Source of the DNA: Opitutales bacterium
GTDB lineage: Bacteria; Verrucomicrobiota; Verrucomicrobiia; Opitutales; Oceanipulchritudinaceae
DNA: 7,067 bases
NCBI GenBank assembly: GCA_007123395.1
Contig: SKLD01000039.1
Span: 1 to 7,067, forward strand
Reading direction: 5' to 3'
Under the pieces are notes generated by a model. The model ran no database searches. It was not told the origin of the DNA and saw only the letters and a program-made list of their open reading frames with translations. The position numbers were made by a program, and so were the translations under genes. Of the stretch, positions 1 through 5,538 are shown piece after piece (position 1 is the first letter of the stretch; the number at the start of each line of letters is the position of its first letter).

Positions 1-1466
1 CCGTTGCGCGGCCGGGCCTTTACGGAGACGTGGATTTCGCCCTTTGCCGTGAAACGCGCGGCGTTGGAGAGAAGGTTGGTGAGAACTTGCTGGAGCCGGG
101 TAAGGTCGCCCACGAACTCCGCCGGCGTGGCCGGGTCGATGTAATGGGTGAGTTCGACGCCGCTTCCGCGGGCCGTCGCCGCGATCATGCCCAGCGACCT
201 ATCGATCAGTTCCATAATACGGAAGACTTGCGCTTCCAGCTCGAGTCGCCCGGCTTCGATTTTCGAGTAGTCGAGGATATCGTTGATGATGTGCAAGAGC
301 GTCTCTCCGCTCTTTACGATGGTCTGCACACATTCGCTGTCGCGTGCATCAAGCCCCGTTTCCATCAAAATCGAGCCCATGCCTATGATGGCATTCAGGG
401 GAGTACGGATTTCATGGCTCATCGTGGCAAGGAAGGCGCTTTTCGCGCGGTTGGCCTCGTCGGCGCGCTTCGCCAGCGCACGCGCTTGCACGGTGGCGGA
501 TCTAAGCTCTTTGTTTGCCTGCCGCAACTGCTCCTCGAACTCCTTTTGCTTCGTTATATCCCGACCGGTTGCCTGGATTTCGATCACGCGTTTTCGGGCA
601 TCGAGGACGACATGGTCCGTCCACTCCTGCCAAACGAGTTTGCCGTCCTTGCCGATTGATTGATGGGTGTAGGTCTGGGTCGGCTTGTCGGGACCGAGCG
701 CGGCGATACTGCGCCGGATGGGATCGTGGTCCTTGGGGGGAACGAGTTCGAGAAAGGGTCTGCCGATCAACTCGCTTGCGGTCTTTCCGAAGAGGCGGCA
801 ATACGCTTCGTTCACGAAGGTAAGCGTGGTGTCGGGCAGGAAGCGGCAGATCATCTCGCTTTGCGTTTTCACGACGGATTCGAGACGCTGCCGCGCGCGG
901 TCAATCGCCGCCTCGTACTCCTTGCGTTGGGTGATTTCGTTTTGCACGCCGAAAAGCCCGCTCACGAGTCCTTCCGCCGTGTAGAGGCACGTGCAGTGGC
1001 CTTCCACCCAGAAGGAGGATCCGTCAAGACGCCGCTCATCGGTTTCGAAGTGAACTGCACCAGTGTCGAGAAGTTCGCGCAAGACACGGTAACCTTGCTC
1101 GAGGTCGTGCTTGAAGAAATCATACAGCGTCAAGCCGATGAACTCGTCGTTTCCGACGCGGTATTGGGAGAGGAGCGTCTTGTTCGTGCGTGTCATGCGC
1201 AGATGGGTAAAGAAGCGTTCAAGAAGCTGTTGTTTATCCGCCCCCTCGCTCCATTCAACCGGCTCGTCGAGCATCATAAAAAAGACGCCGCTCACCGACT
1301 GGGTATAAAGCAGATCGAGGAGTTGCGCTTCGACAAGCACAGATTTCCCTTCCGGCGTATCCTGCCGCATGTAGTGCTGTCCCGAGGGAGGGGCTCCGCT
1401 GCCCGCATCCGCCGGGTCCGCTGGACGCGGGCCTCTTGTATCTCCTTTTTTATAGGCTTGGGACAT
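1..1466 (-). CDS. PAS-PAS sensor histidine kinase (partial, C-terminus outside window)
   Basis: My reading of the minus strand gives 488 codons from the ATG at 1466 to the window edge. Residues 8-31 are a Pro/Ala/Gly-rich lead. Residues about 48-182 form a PAS-like domain (SGVFFMMLDEPVEW at 59-72, ending GVQNEITQRK). Residues about 195-308 form a second PAS domain ending GRDITKQK. A short coiled-coil-like linker follows, then the H box SHEIRTPLN with the probable phospho-acceptor His351. The N box NLLSNAARFT has Asn468, 117 residues later, a usual distance. The G1/G2 ATP-binding boxes and any receiver domain lie beyond the edge, so a hybrid kinase is possible but unseen. I see no membrane segment, so a cytoplasmic sensor is likely. 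The family autophosphorylates on His and passes the phosphate to a response regulator; the signal is unknown. No clear Shine-Dalgarno precedes 1466, and an in-frame stop at 1530-1532 limits extension. Met33 (1370) is an alternative start. The CFA-family gene ends 79 bases upstream in the same direction, so co-transcription is possible. Confidence 0.9.
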   Translation of the reverse strand, partial: MSQAYKKGDTRGPRPADPADAGSGAPPSGQHYMRQDTPEGKSVLVEAQLLDLLYTQSVSGVFFMMLDEPVEWSEGADKQQLLERFFTHLRMTRTNKTLLSQYRVGNDEFIGLTLYDFFKHDLEQGYRVLRELLDTGAVHFETDERRLDGSSFWVEGHCTCLYTAEGLVSGLFGVQNEITQRKEYEAAIDRARQRLESVVKTQSEMICRFLPDTTLTFVNEAYCRLFGKTASELIGRPFLELVPPKDHDPIRRSIAALGPDKPTQTYTHQSIGKDGKLVWQEWTDHVVLDARKRVIEIQATGRDITKQKEFEEQLRQANKELRSATVQARALAKRADEANRAKSAFLATMSHEIRTPLNAIIGMGSILMETGLDARDSECVQTIVKSGETLLHIINDILDYSKIEAGRLELEAQVFRIMELIDRSLGMIAATARGSGVELTHYIDPATPAEFVGDLTRLQQVLTNLLSNAARFTAKGEIHVSVKARPRN

Positions 1467-1545
1467 GGCGGCGTGGAAATCCGGGTGCGGGTCTACACGG
1501 GGTTCTCGACCGCATTGGCATCCTTTCCTTCAACGCCGATTGTTG

Positions 1546-2982
1546 TCAACTCTCCGGTACGGGTGGCCACGGAATCTGGTCGCGGCTGGTTTCTTCGCCG
1601 GGAAGGTAGAGGTCCGTGTTGTTGGGCCGCGCGTAGACAAGCTGCAAAACGTTGATGTTGCGCATGGCAAAGGCCGCCTCGCAGTAGCTCAGGTAGTAGG
1701 ACCACTTGCGGATGAAGGCGTCGTCGAAGCCGAGCGAGCGCACGTCGTCCACGGCACTGTCGAAGCGCTCGCGCCAGAGGCGAAGGGTGCGTGCGTAGTG
1801 CAACCCGAAGGACTCGGCGTGCTGCAGGAAGAGGTCGCCCGCACGGTTGAGGGCGGCGTTCATCGCCGCCACCGAGGGCAACTGTCCACCGGGAAAGATA
1901 TGCTTTTTGATCCAGTCGGCCCGCTTGCGGGAAACCTTGTAGCGCGAGTCAGGGTTGACGATCACTTGCAGCCCGAGGCGGCCGGTGCGGCTGAGCAGGC
2001 GCGTGCAGCGCCGGAAGAAGGTCCCGAGGAACTCGTGTCCGACGGCTTCAAGCATTTCGATGGAGACGATGGCGTCGTAGCTCCCGTCGATGTCGCGGTA
2101 ATCCGTGAAGCGGATGTCCACGCGGTCGGCGAGCCCCGCCGCTTCCACGCGTCGGCGCGCTTCGACATATTGTTCGCGCGAGACGGTGATTCCGGTCACG
2201 CGCACACCGTGTTCGCGTGCGGCATAGAGGGCGAACCCTCCCCAGCCGCAACCGATCTCCAGCACATGCATGCCCGGCCGAAGCTGAACGCTCCGCGCAA
2301 GGCGGCGGTACTTCTCCGCCTGCGCTTCTTCGAGGGTCCGCGTTGAGGGCGTGAAGAAGGCGCTGGAGTATGTCCAAGTCGGGTCGAGCCAGAGTCCGTA
2401 GAAGGCGTTGGAGAGGTCGTAGTGCTCCGCGATATTGGCGCGGCTGTTCTCCTTGGAGTTGCGCCGCAGCTTGTGGCGGAGCGTGTTCAAGCCGCCAAGA
2501 AAGGAGAAGAACCACGACTTCACGCGGCTGCCGGAGAGGTCGGGGGTGTGCTCGACGTTGAGCAGGAGGTAGGCGATAAGCCGGGTGAGATCGTCGGTGT
2601 CCCAGAGCCCGTCGACATAAGCTTCGCCGAAACCGACCTCACCGTAAAAGATGACCTTGCGGTAGAATGCAGGGTCGAGCACACGCAGGTGCGCGGCCGG
2701 CACACCCGGCTTCTCCGTTCCAAAAGTGATACGTGAGCCATCCGGCTGGTCGAGATGGAGGCAGCCGTGGGGAAGCCGCCGGAGCATCCCAAGCACCGTT
2801 CGCTCAAAGAAGCCCGGAGCCCGCTCCTTCCGTGTAGCAAGCGTTGGCCCGGTGACAGCGCCCGGGACAGCCAATGACTCTTTTTTCCACTCCATTTTCC
2901 GCGAGAATAGGCAGTCAGCGGCTTTTGTCCAATGCGGAAGTCGAATCCATAAGCCGTCCTGCTTCGCATAAATCAAACTCAT
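1546..2982 (-). CDS. Cyclopropane-fatty-acyl-phospholipid synthase family SAM methyltransferase
   Basis: The family transfers a methyl or methylene group from S-adenosylmethionine to the double bond of acyl chains in membrane phospholipids. Counting from a GTG at 2985 (479 codons), the visible motifs are HYDLSNAFYGLWLD (188-201), YSSAFF (206-211), the SAM-binding loop VLEIGCGWGG (241-250), IEMLEAVGHE (309-318), HIFPGG (362-367) and a C-terminal YLSYCEAAF with Cys435. These are hallmarks of the COG2230 class. Classical enzymes have YSCAYF and LHTI, where Cys and His hold an active-site bicarbonate. Here the aligned residues are Ser208 and Gln340, as in the YSSA/LQ-type subfamily, so the exact product (cyclopropane or methyl-branched) is open. 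The start is uncertain: GTG 2985 and ATG 2982 are adjacent, and ATG 2895 (residue 31) is also plausible because codons 1-30 are AT-richer and lack family similarity. None has a good Shine-Dalgarno. The length is longer than the roughly 380-residue E. coli Cfa, mostly at the N-terminus. Confidence 0.9.
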   Translation of the reverse strand: MSLIYAKQDGLWIRLPHWTKAADCLFSRKMEWKKESLAVPGAVTGPTLATRKERAPGFFERTVLGMLRRLPHGCLHLDQPDGSRITFGTEKPGVPAAHLRVLDPAFYRKVIFYGEVGFGEAYVDGLWDTDDLTRLIAYLLLNVEHTPDLSGSRVKSWFFSFLGGLNTLRHKLRRNSKENSRANIAEHYDLSNAFYGLWLDPTWTYSSAFFTPSTRTLEEAQAEKYRRLARSVQLRPGMHVLEIGCGWGGFALYAAREHGVRVTGITVSREQYVEARRRVEAAGLADRVDIRFTDYRDIDGSYDAIVSIEMLEAVGHEFLGTFFRRCTRLLSRTGRLGLQVIVNPDSRYKVSRKRADWIKKHIFPGGQLPSVAAMNAALNRAGDLFLQHAESFGLHYARTLRLWRERFDSAVDDVRSLGFDDAFIRKWSYYLSYCEAAFAMRNINVLQLVYARPNNTDLYLPGEETSRDQIPWPPVPES

Positions 2983-3076
2983 CACAGAATTAAAATAATT
3001 GACGGAATTCTTAATTCATAAATAAATTATTTGCGTTGTGGTTGGTCGCCATTTCACGCGCTCCGGAGGCAGACGC
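2983..3076 (-). promoter_or_regulatory. AT-rich upstream region of the CFA-family gene
   Basis: This is the only space between the fasciclin terminator and the CFA-family start, so it should hold that gene's promoter. Bases 2981-3031 are strongly AT-rich in an otherwise GC-rich window. They contain three short inverted repeats: AATTA-AAA-TAATT (2988-3000), GAATT-CTT-AATTC (3005-3017) and AATAA-A-TTATT (3021-3031). I could not fix a convincing -35/-10 pair on the minus strand. A TTGACG with an 18-base spacer and TAAATT exists on the plus strand, but no plus-strand gene follows it. Confidence 0.35.
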
Positions 3077-3107
3077 AAAAAAGCCGCCGGAAGCGGAGCC
3101 CGGCGGC
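3077..3107 (-). terminator. Rho-independent terminator of the fasciclin gene
   Basis: Bases 3083-3090 (GCCGCCGG) pair perfectly with 3100-3107 (CCGGCGGC) around a 9-base loop. On the minus strand the hairpin is followed at once by six T residues (A run at 3077-3082). It begins 43 bases after the fasciclin stop codon. There is no T run in the plus direction, so it acts only on minus-strand transcription and insulates the CFA-family gene from read-through. Confidence 0.88.
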
Positions 3108-3150
3108 GAAAGATAAAACCTGTGGTTCGACTGGATGCTTGTCGGTCTGC

Positions 3151-3750
3151 TTAGGACTCGGGGATCATCACGCTGTCGATCACATGCACGACTCCGTTGC
3201 TCGCGGAGATATCGGTCTGCACGACGCGCGCGCCGTCGATACGCACTTCGTCGCCGTCGACAGTGATTTCGGCGGGCAGGCCGAGGCCGGTCGGCACTTC
3301 CCCGGGTTCGACATCGTCGCCGCGCACTTCGCCCGGGACAACGTGGAACGCGAGAATCTGGAGGAGTTGCTGGCGATTTTGCGGCTCCATGAGTTCGTCG
3401 AGAGTACCCTCCGGCAGGGCCTCGAAGGCTTCGTCGGTCGGCGCGAAAATCGTGAAAGGACCCTCCCCTTGGAGCACGTCGATCAGCCCCGCCGTTTCGA
3501 GCGCTTTCGTGAGGGTGTTGAAGTCGCCCTGTTCCTTGGCCGCTTCAATGATGTTCGGGCCGTCGGCCTGCGGGGCAACCGGCGGCGGTGCCGGCGGTTG
3601 CGCGCCCGGCGGGGGTGGCGCGGGCCGCTCGGTGTCTGCGCCACGCTCAGGTCCGTGGGTGCGCTCGCCGCCTTGATAGGCGTGGACGCTGAGGGAGAAA
3701 ACCGCGCTCGCGGCAAGCAGAGCGGTGAGTCTTTGCATTGTCTTTTTCAT
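3151..3750 (-). CDS. Secreted FAS1 (fasciclin) domain protein
   Basis: This encodes 199 residues. Residues 1-24 form a Sec signal peptide (MKK start, hydrophobic core LLAASAVFSLSV, likely cleavage after VHA). Residues 25-42 are a polar stretch. Residues 43-60 are a Pro/Ala-rich linker with PPPP and APPP runs. Residues about 66-197 form one complete FAS1 domain: NIIEAA start, the H1 motif FTIFAPTDEAF (99-109), the conserved FHVVPG (135-140) and the H2 motif NGVVHVIDSVMIP (185-197). FAS1 domains are extracellular or periplasmic modules usually linked to adhesion or carbohydrate binding; the ligand here is unknown. The linker may span the cell wall or tether the domain in the periplasm. There is no lipobox or C-terminal anchor, so it is probably soluble after export. 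The mature protein is very acidic. The start at 3750 keeps the Lys-Lys of the signal peptide; Met5 is an alternative. The upstream sequence is A-rich without a Shine-Dalgarno. The gene is monocistronic, with its own terminator. Confidence 0.92.
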   Translation of the reverse strand: MKKTMQRLTALLAASAVFSLSVHAYQGGERTHGPERGADTERPAPPPPGAQPPAPPPVAPQADGPNIIEAAKEQGDFNTLTKALETAGLIDVLQGEGPFTIFAPTDEAFEALPEGTLDELMEPQNRQQLLQILAFHVVPGEVRGDDVEPGEVPTGLGLPAEITVDGDEVRIDGARVVQTDISASNGVVHVIDSVMIPES

Positions 3751-3926
3751 ATGTTGTTTTCTACGTTGTTGGTTGTCGCACCGGACCCGCGGGACGGCCC
3801 CGGTCGGAAATGGGAGTCTCCCTTGCCTTGCGGGACGTGCGAAATTTCCTTGCGGGTATAAACAGGGCTTACCGGAAATCGATTAGATGCACTTATGTAA
3901 GAACCAGTCTAACGCGGCTTTGCCTC
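3751..3926. promoter_or_regulatory. Divergent intergenic region between fasciclin and DCC genes
   Basis: This 176-base gap separates two genes that point away from each other, so it must supply promoters in both directions unless the DCC start lies further in. A TATACC-like -10 element can be read on the minus strand near 3853-3860 but lacks a good -35. The core GCGGG occurs at 3789, 3830 and 3852. Two of these are part of a 9-base direct repeat CCTTGCGGG (3826-3834 and 3848-3856), 22 bases apart, and two share GCGGGACG (3789-3796 and 3830-3837). They are possible operator half-sites, but no known regulator is recognised. Confidence 0.4.
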
Positions 3927-4361
3927 ATGGATAAGAGGGATGCCGGGGGTTTGGCGGCGGTGCCGGAGCACGGCGTTTTACTCTTCGACGGCGTGTGCAA
4001 TCTGTGCAATGGCGCGGTCGACTTTATCCTGCGCCGCGAGCGTGCTCCCCGTCTGCGCTTTGCCTCCCTGCAATCCGGCTGTGCCCGGCGCCTTCTCGCC
4101 GGGTCGGGCATCGATCCGGAGCGACTCGAGACCCTCGTCTTCGTGCGCGGCAGTGAGGTGTACGTGCGCAGCGACGCCGTCCTCGCCGTGTGTGGTGAAC
4201 TGCGGGCACCGTGGCGGTGGCTGCGTGTGTTTCGGGTGCTCCCGCGCGGTCTGCGCGACGGGATCTACCGCTTTGTCGGGGGGCGGCGCTACCGCTGGTT
4301 CGGTAAACGTGACTCCTGCCGCATGCCGACGCCGGAGGAAAAGGAGCGCTTCCTCGGTTAG
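3927..4361 (+). CDS. DCC-family (DUF393) thiol-disulfide oxidoreductase-like protein
   Basis: From the ATG at 3927 this gives 144 residues, typical for the family. The hallmark FDGVCNLCNGAVDF (residues 20-33) carries the CxxC pair Cys24/Cys27 after Asp21. The C-terminal block YRWFGKRDSC (122-131) and the following MPTPEE are also typical. The family is predicted to have a thioredoxin-like fold and thiol-disulfide chemistry; its physiological substrates are not settled. The same frame is open upstream to 3738, but that stretch has no family similarity and overlaps the start of the divergent fasciclin gene, so 3927 is preferred despite a poor Shine-Dalgarno. fabG starts 38-56 bases downstream in the same direction with no terminator between them, so it may be the first gene of the fab operon. 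A role in fatty-acid metabolism is inferred from position only. Confidence 0.85.
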   Translation: MDKRDAGGLAAVPEHGVLLFDGVCNLCNGAVDFILRRERAPRLRFASLQSGCARRLLAGSGIDPERLETLVFVRGSEVYVRSDAVLAVCGELRAPWRWLRVFRVLPRGLRDGIYRFVGGRRYRWFGKRDSCRMPTPEEKERFLG

Positions 4362-4417
4362 AGGGAGGCGGGATTTCCGCTTGCCATGGCGGGGAGGGCA
4401 TGGCGGATTCGTGCGCT

Positions 4418-5164
4418 ATGGAACTTACCTTTGACAATCGCGTGGCGGTCGTGACCGGCGCGGGCCGGGGAATCGGCCGTGCCATTGCGGAGGATTTGGC
4501 GAAAGTGGGCGTGACCGTCGTGTGCGTCAGCAAAAGCGAGTCGAGTTGCGGGGCCGCTGCCGAGGCGATCCGCACCGCCGGAGGCAAGGCCTTCGCGCGT
4601 GCCGTCGATGTCTCCGACGGTGAAGCCGTGTCCGCCGCCGCCGAGGCGATCCTTGCGGAGCACAAGCAGGTGGACATCCTCGTGAACAACGCCGGCATCA
4701 CCCGCGACAACCTTGTCCTGCGCATGAAGGACGAGGACTGGGACGCCGTTATCCGCACCAACCTCAACAGTTGCTTCTACTGGTCCCGCGCCTTCGCCCA
4801 GACGATGGCGCGCGCGCGCTGGGGCCGAATCATCAATATTTCCTCCGTCATCGGCCTCATGGGCAACGCCGGGCAGGCCAACTACGCCGCCGCCAAGGCT
4901 GGTATTTTCGGTCTCACCAAGTCGCTCGCGCGTGAGTTCGCCAAGCGCAACGTCACCGCCAACGCCGTCGCCCCCGGCTTTATCCAGACCGACATGACGG
5001 CGGGTCTTGACGAGCGTTTGAAAGAGGCCATCGTCGCACAAGTGCCTCTCCGTCGTCTCGGCGCCTCCACCGACATATCCAAAATTGTCACCTTTCTAGC
5101 CTCCGAAGAATCCGGCTACATCACAGGCCAGACTTTTACGGTTGACGGCGGAATGGTGATGTGA
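4418..5164 (+). CDS. fabG: 3-oxoacyl-[acyl-carrier-protein] reductase
   Basis: FabG reduces 3-ketoacyl-ACP to 3-hydroxyacyl-ACP with NADPH, the first reduction of each type II fatty-acid elongation cycle, in the cytoplasm. From Met at 4418 it has 248 residues (E. coli 244). The Rossmann glycine motif TGAGRGIG is at 13-20, NNAG at 90-93, and the active site is Asn115, Ser143, Tyr156 and Lys160 within SSVIGLMGNAGQANYAAAKAG-type sequence. The 13-residue Ser-Tyr spacing matches E. coli. The C-terminus GYITGQTFTVDGG is standard. Start choice: an in-frame ATG at 4400 adds six residues and lies immediately after a GGGGAGGG run (4391-4398), too close for normal use. ATG 4418 matches the family N-terminus but sits about 19 bases from that run. 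acpP follows after 43 bases. The arrangement fabG-acpP-fabF is the common conserved order. fabD and fabH are not in the window. Confidence 0.96.
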   Translation: MELTFDNRVAVVTGAGRGIGRAIAEDLAKVGVTVVCVSKSESSCGAAAEAIRTAGGKAFARAVDVSDGEAVSAAAEAILAEHKQVDILVNNAGITRDNLVLRMKDEDWDAVIRTNLNSCFYWSRAFAQTMARARWGRIINISSVIGLMGNAGQANYAAAKAGIFGLTKSLAREFAKRNVTANAVAPGFIQTDMTAGLDERLKEAIVAQVPLRRLGASTDISKIVTFLASEESGYITGQTFTVDGGMVM

Positions 5165-5207
5165 AACAGAGAGTCCTTCAATTACCTACAATTGACCCGC
5201 TAAAATC

Positions 5208-5462
5208 ATGGCAGACAAGAGCATCGAAGAACGCGTAAAAGAGATCATCGTCAACCAGCTCAACGTAAATGAAGAGCAGGTGACTCCTGAAGCCTCGTTC
5301 CTGGAAGACCTCGGCGCAGACTCGCTCGACACCGTCGAGTTGATCATGGCATTCGAGGAAGAGTTCAGCGACGAGATCGACGGCGAGATCCCCGAATCCG
5401 AAGCCGAAAAGCTTCAGACCGTCGGCGCGGTCATCGAATACATTAAAGGCAAGGCGGGTTGA
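5208..5462 (+). CDS. acpP: Acyl carrier protein
   Basis: This encodes 84 residues, slightly longer than the 78 of E. coli. The GADSLDTVEL motif places the phosphopantetheine attachment site at Ser39. The prosthetic arm carries growing acyl chains among FabG, FabF and the other fatty-acid synthesis enzymes. The protein is highly acidic and predicted to be a four-helix bundle, as expected. Between EEEF and IPESEAEK there are about four more residues than in E. coli (SDEIDGEIP in place of DTEIP), in the loop before helix III. The spacer from fabG (43 bases) has no Shine-Dalgarno; the ATG is preceded by the A-rich TAAAATC. Codon use is more mixed (GAA, AAA, AAG) than in the C-ending fabG and fabF, perhaps reflecting high expression. 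Three hairpins follow the gene. Confidence 0.98.
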   Translation: MADKSIEERVKEIIVNQLNVNEEQVTPEASFLEDLGADSLDTVELIMAFEEEFSDEIDGEIPESEAEKLQTVGAVIEYIKGKAG

Positions 5463-5472
5463 GGTCTGGCCG

Positions 5473-5508
5473 CTCCGCGTTTGTCAGCGGAGGAAAAGTT
5501 TCACTTTT
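5473..5508 (+). other. Two tandem hairpins in the acpP-fabF spacer
   Basis: The first hairpin pairs CTCCGC (5473-5478) with GCGGAG (5487-5492) around 8 bases. The second begins one base later and pairs AAAAGT (5494-5499) with ACTTTT (5503-5508) around TTC. Both stems are perfect 6-bp matches. They could protect the acpP mRNA 3' end or act with the terminator-like hairpin that follows. The first resembles a weak terminator stem, but no T tract follows it directly. Confidence 0.5.
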
Positions 5509-5511
5509 GCG

Positions 5512-5538
5512 CGAGGCCTTTCGGGGCCTCGTTCTATT
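5512..5538 (+). terminator. Terminator-like or attenuator hairpin before fabF
   Basis: CGAGGCC (5512-5518) pairs perfectly with GGCCTCG (5525-5531) around TTTCGG, giving a 7-bp GC-rich stem, and TTCTATT follows. The T tract is imperfect, so partial termination is more likely than full. It stops 7 bases before the fabF ATG and takes up the place where a ribosome binding site would be. Partial termination or mRNA processing here would give more acpP than fabF transcript, a known need because ACP is far more abundant than the condensing enzyme. Confidence 0.55.

Noticed and set aside
30..1655. Long plus-strand open frames opposite the kinase
   Set aside because: They show no family motifs and are antisense to a frame with clear PAS, H-box and N-box motifs; long shadow frames are expected at this GC content.
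2895..2930. TGGACA / 16 bases / TATTCT on the minus strand as a promoter for a CFA-family start at 2895
   Set aside because: The elements match moderately but would give an almost leaderless mRNA and require the 2982 start to be unused; evidence is too thin to annotate, though it bears on the start choice.
3738..3926. N-terminal extension of the DCC protein to 3738
   Set aside because: The added 63 residues have no family similarity, overlap the divergent fasciclin gene start and cover the intergenic region; the family length fits a start at 3927.
4368..4380. Small GC hairpin between the DCC gene and fabG
   Set aside because: Only about four pairs plus a wobble and no T tract; it does not support a terminator.
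5177..5206. TTCAAT / 18 bases / TAAAAT as an acpP promoter
   Set aside because: The -10 would abut the acpP ATG, leaving transcription to begin inside the gene; the -35 match is also poor.
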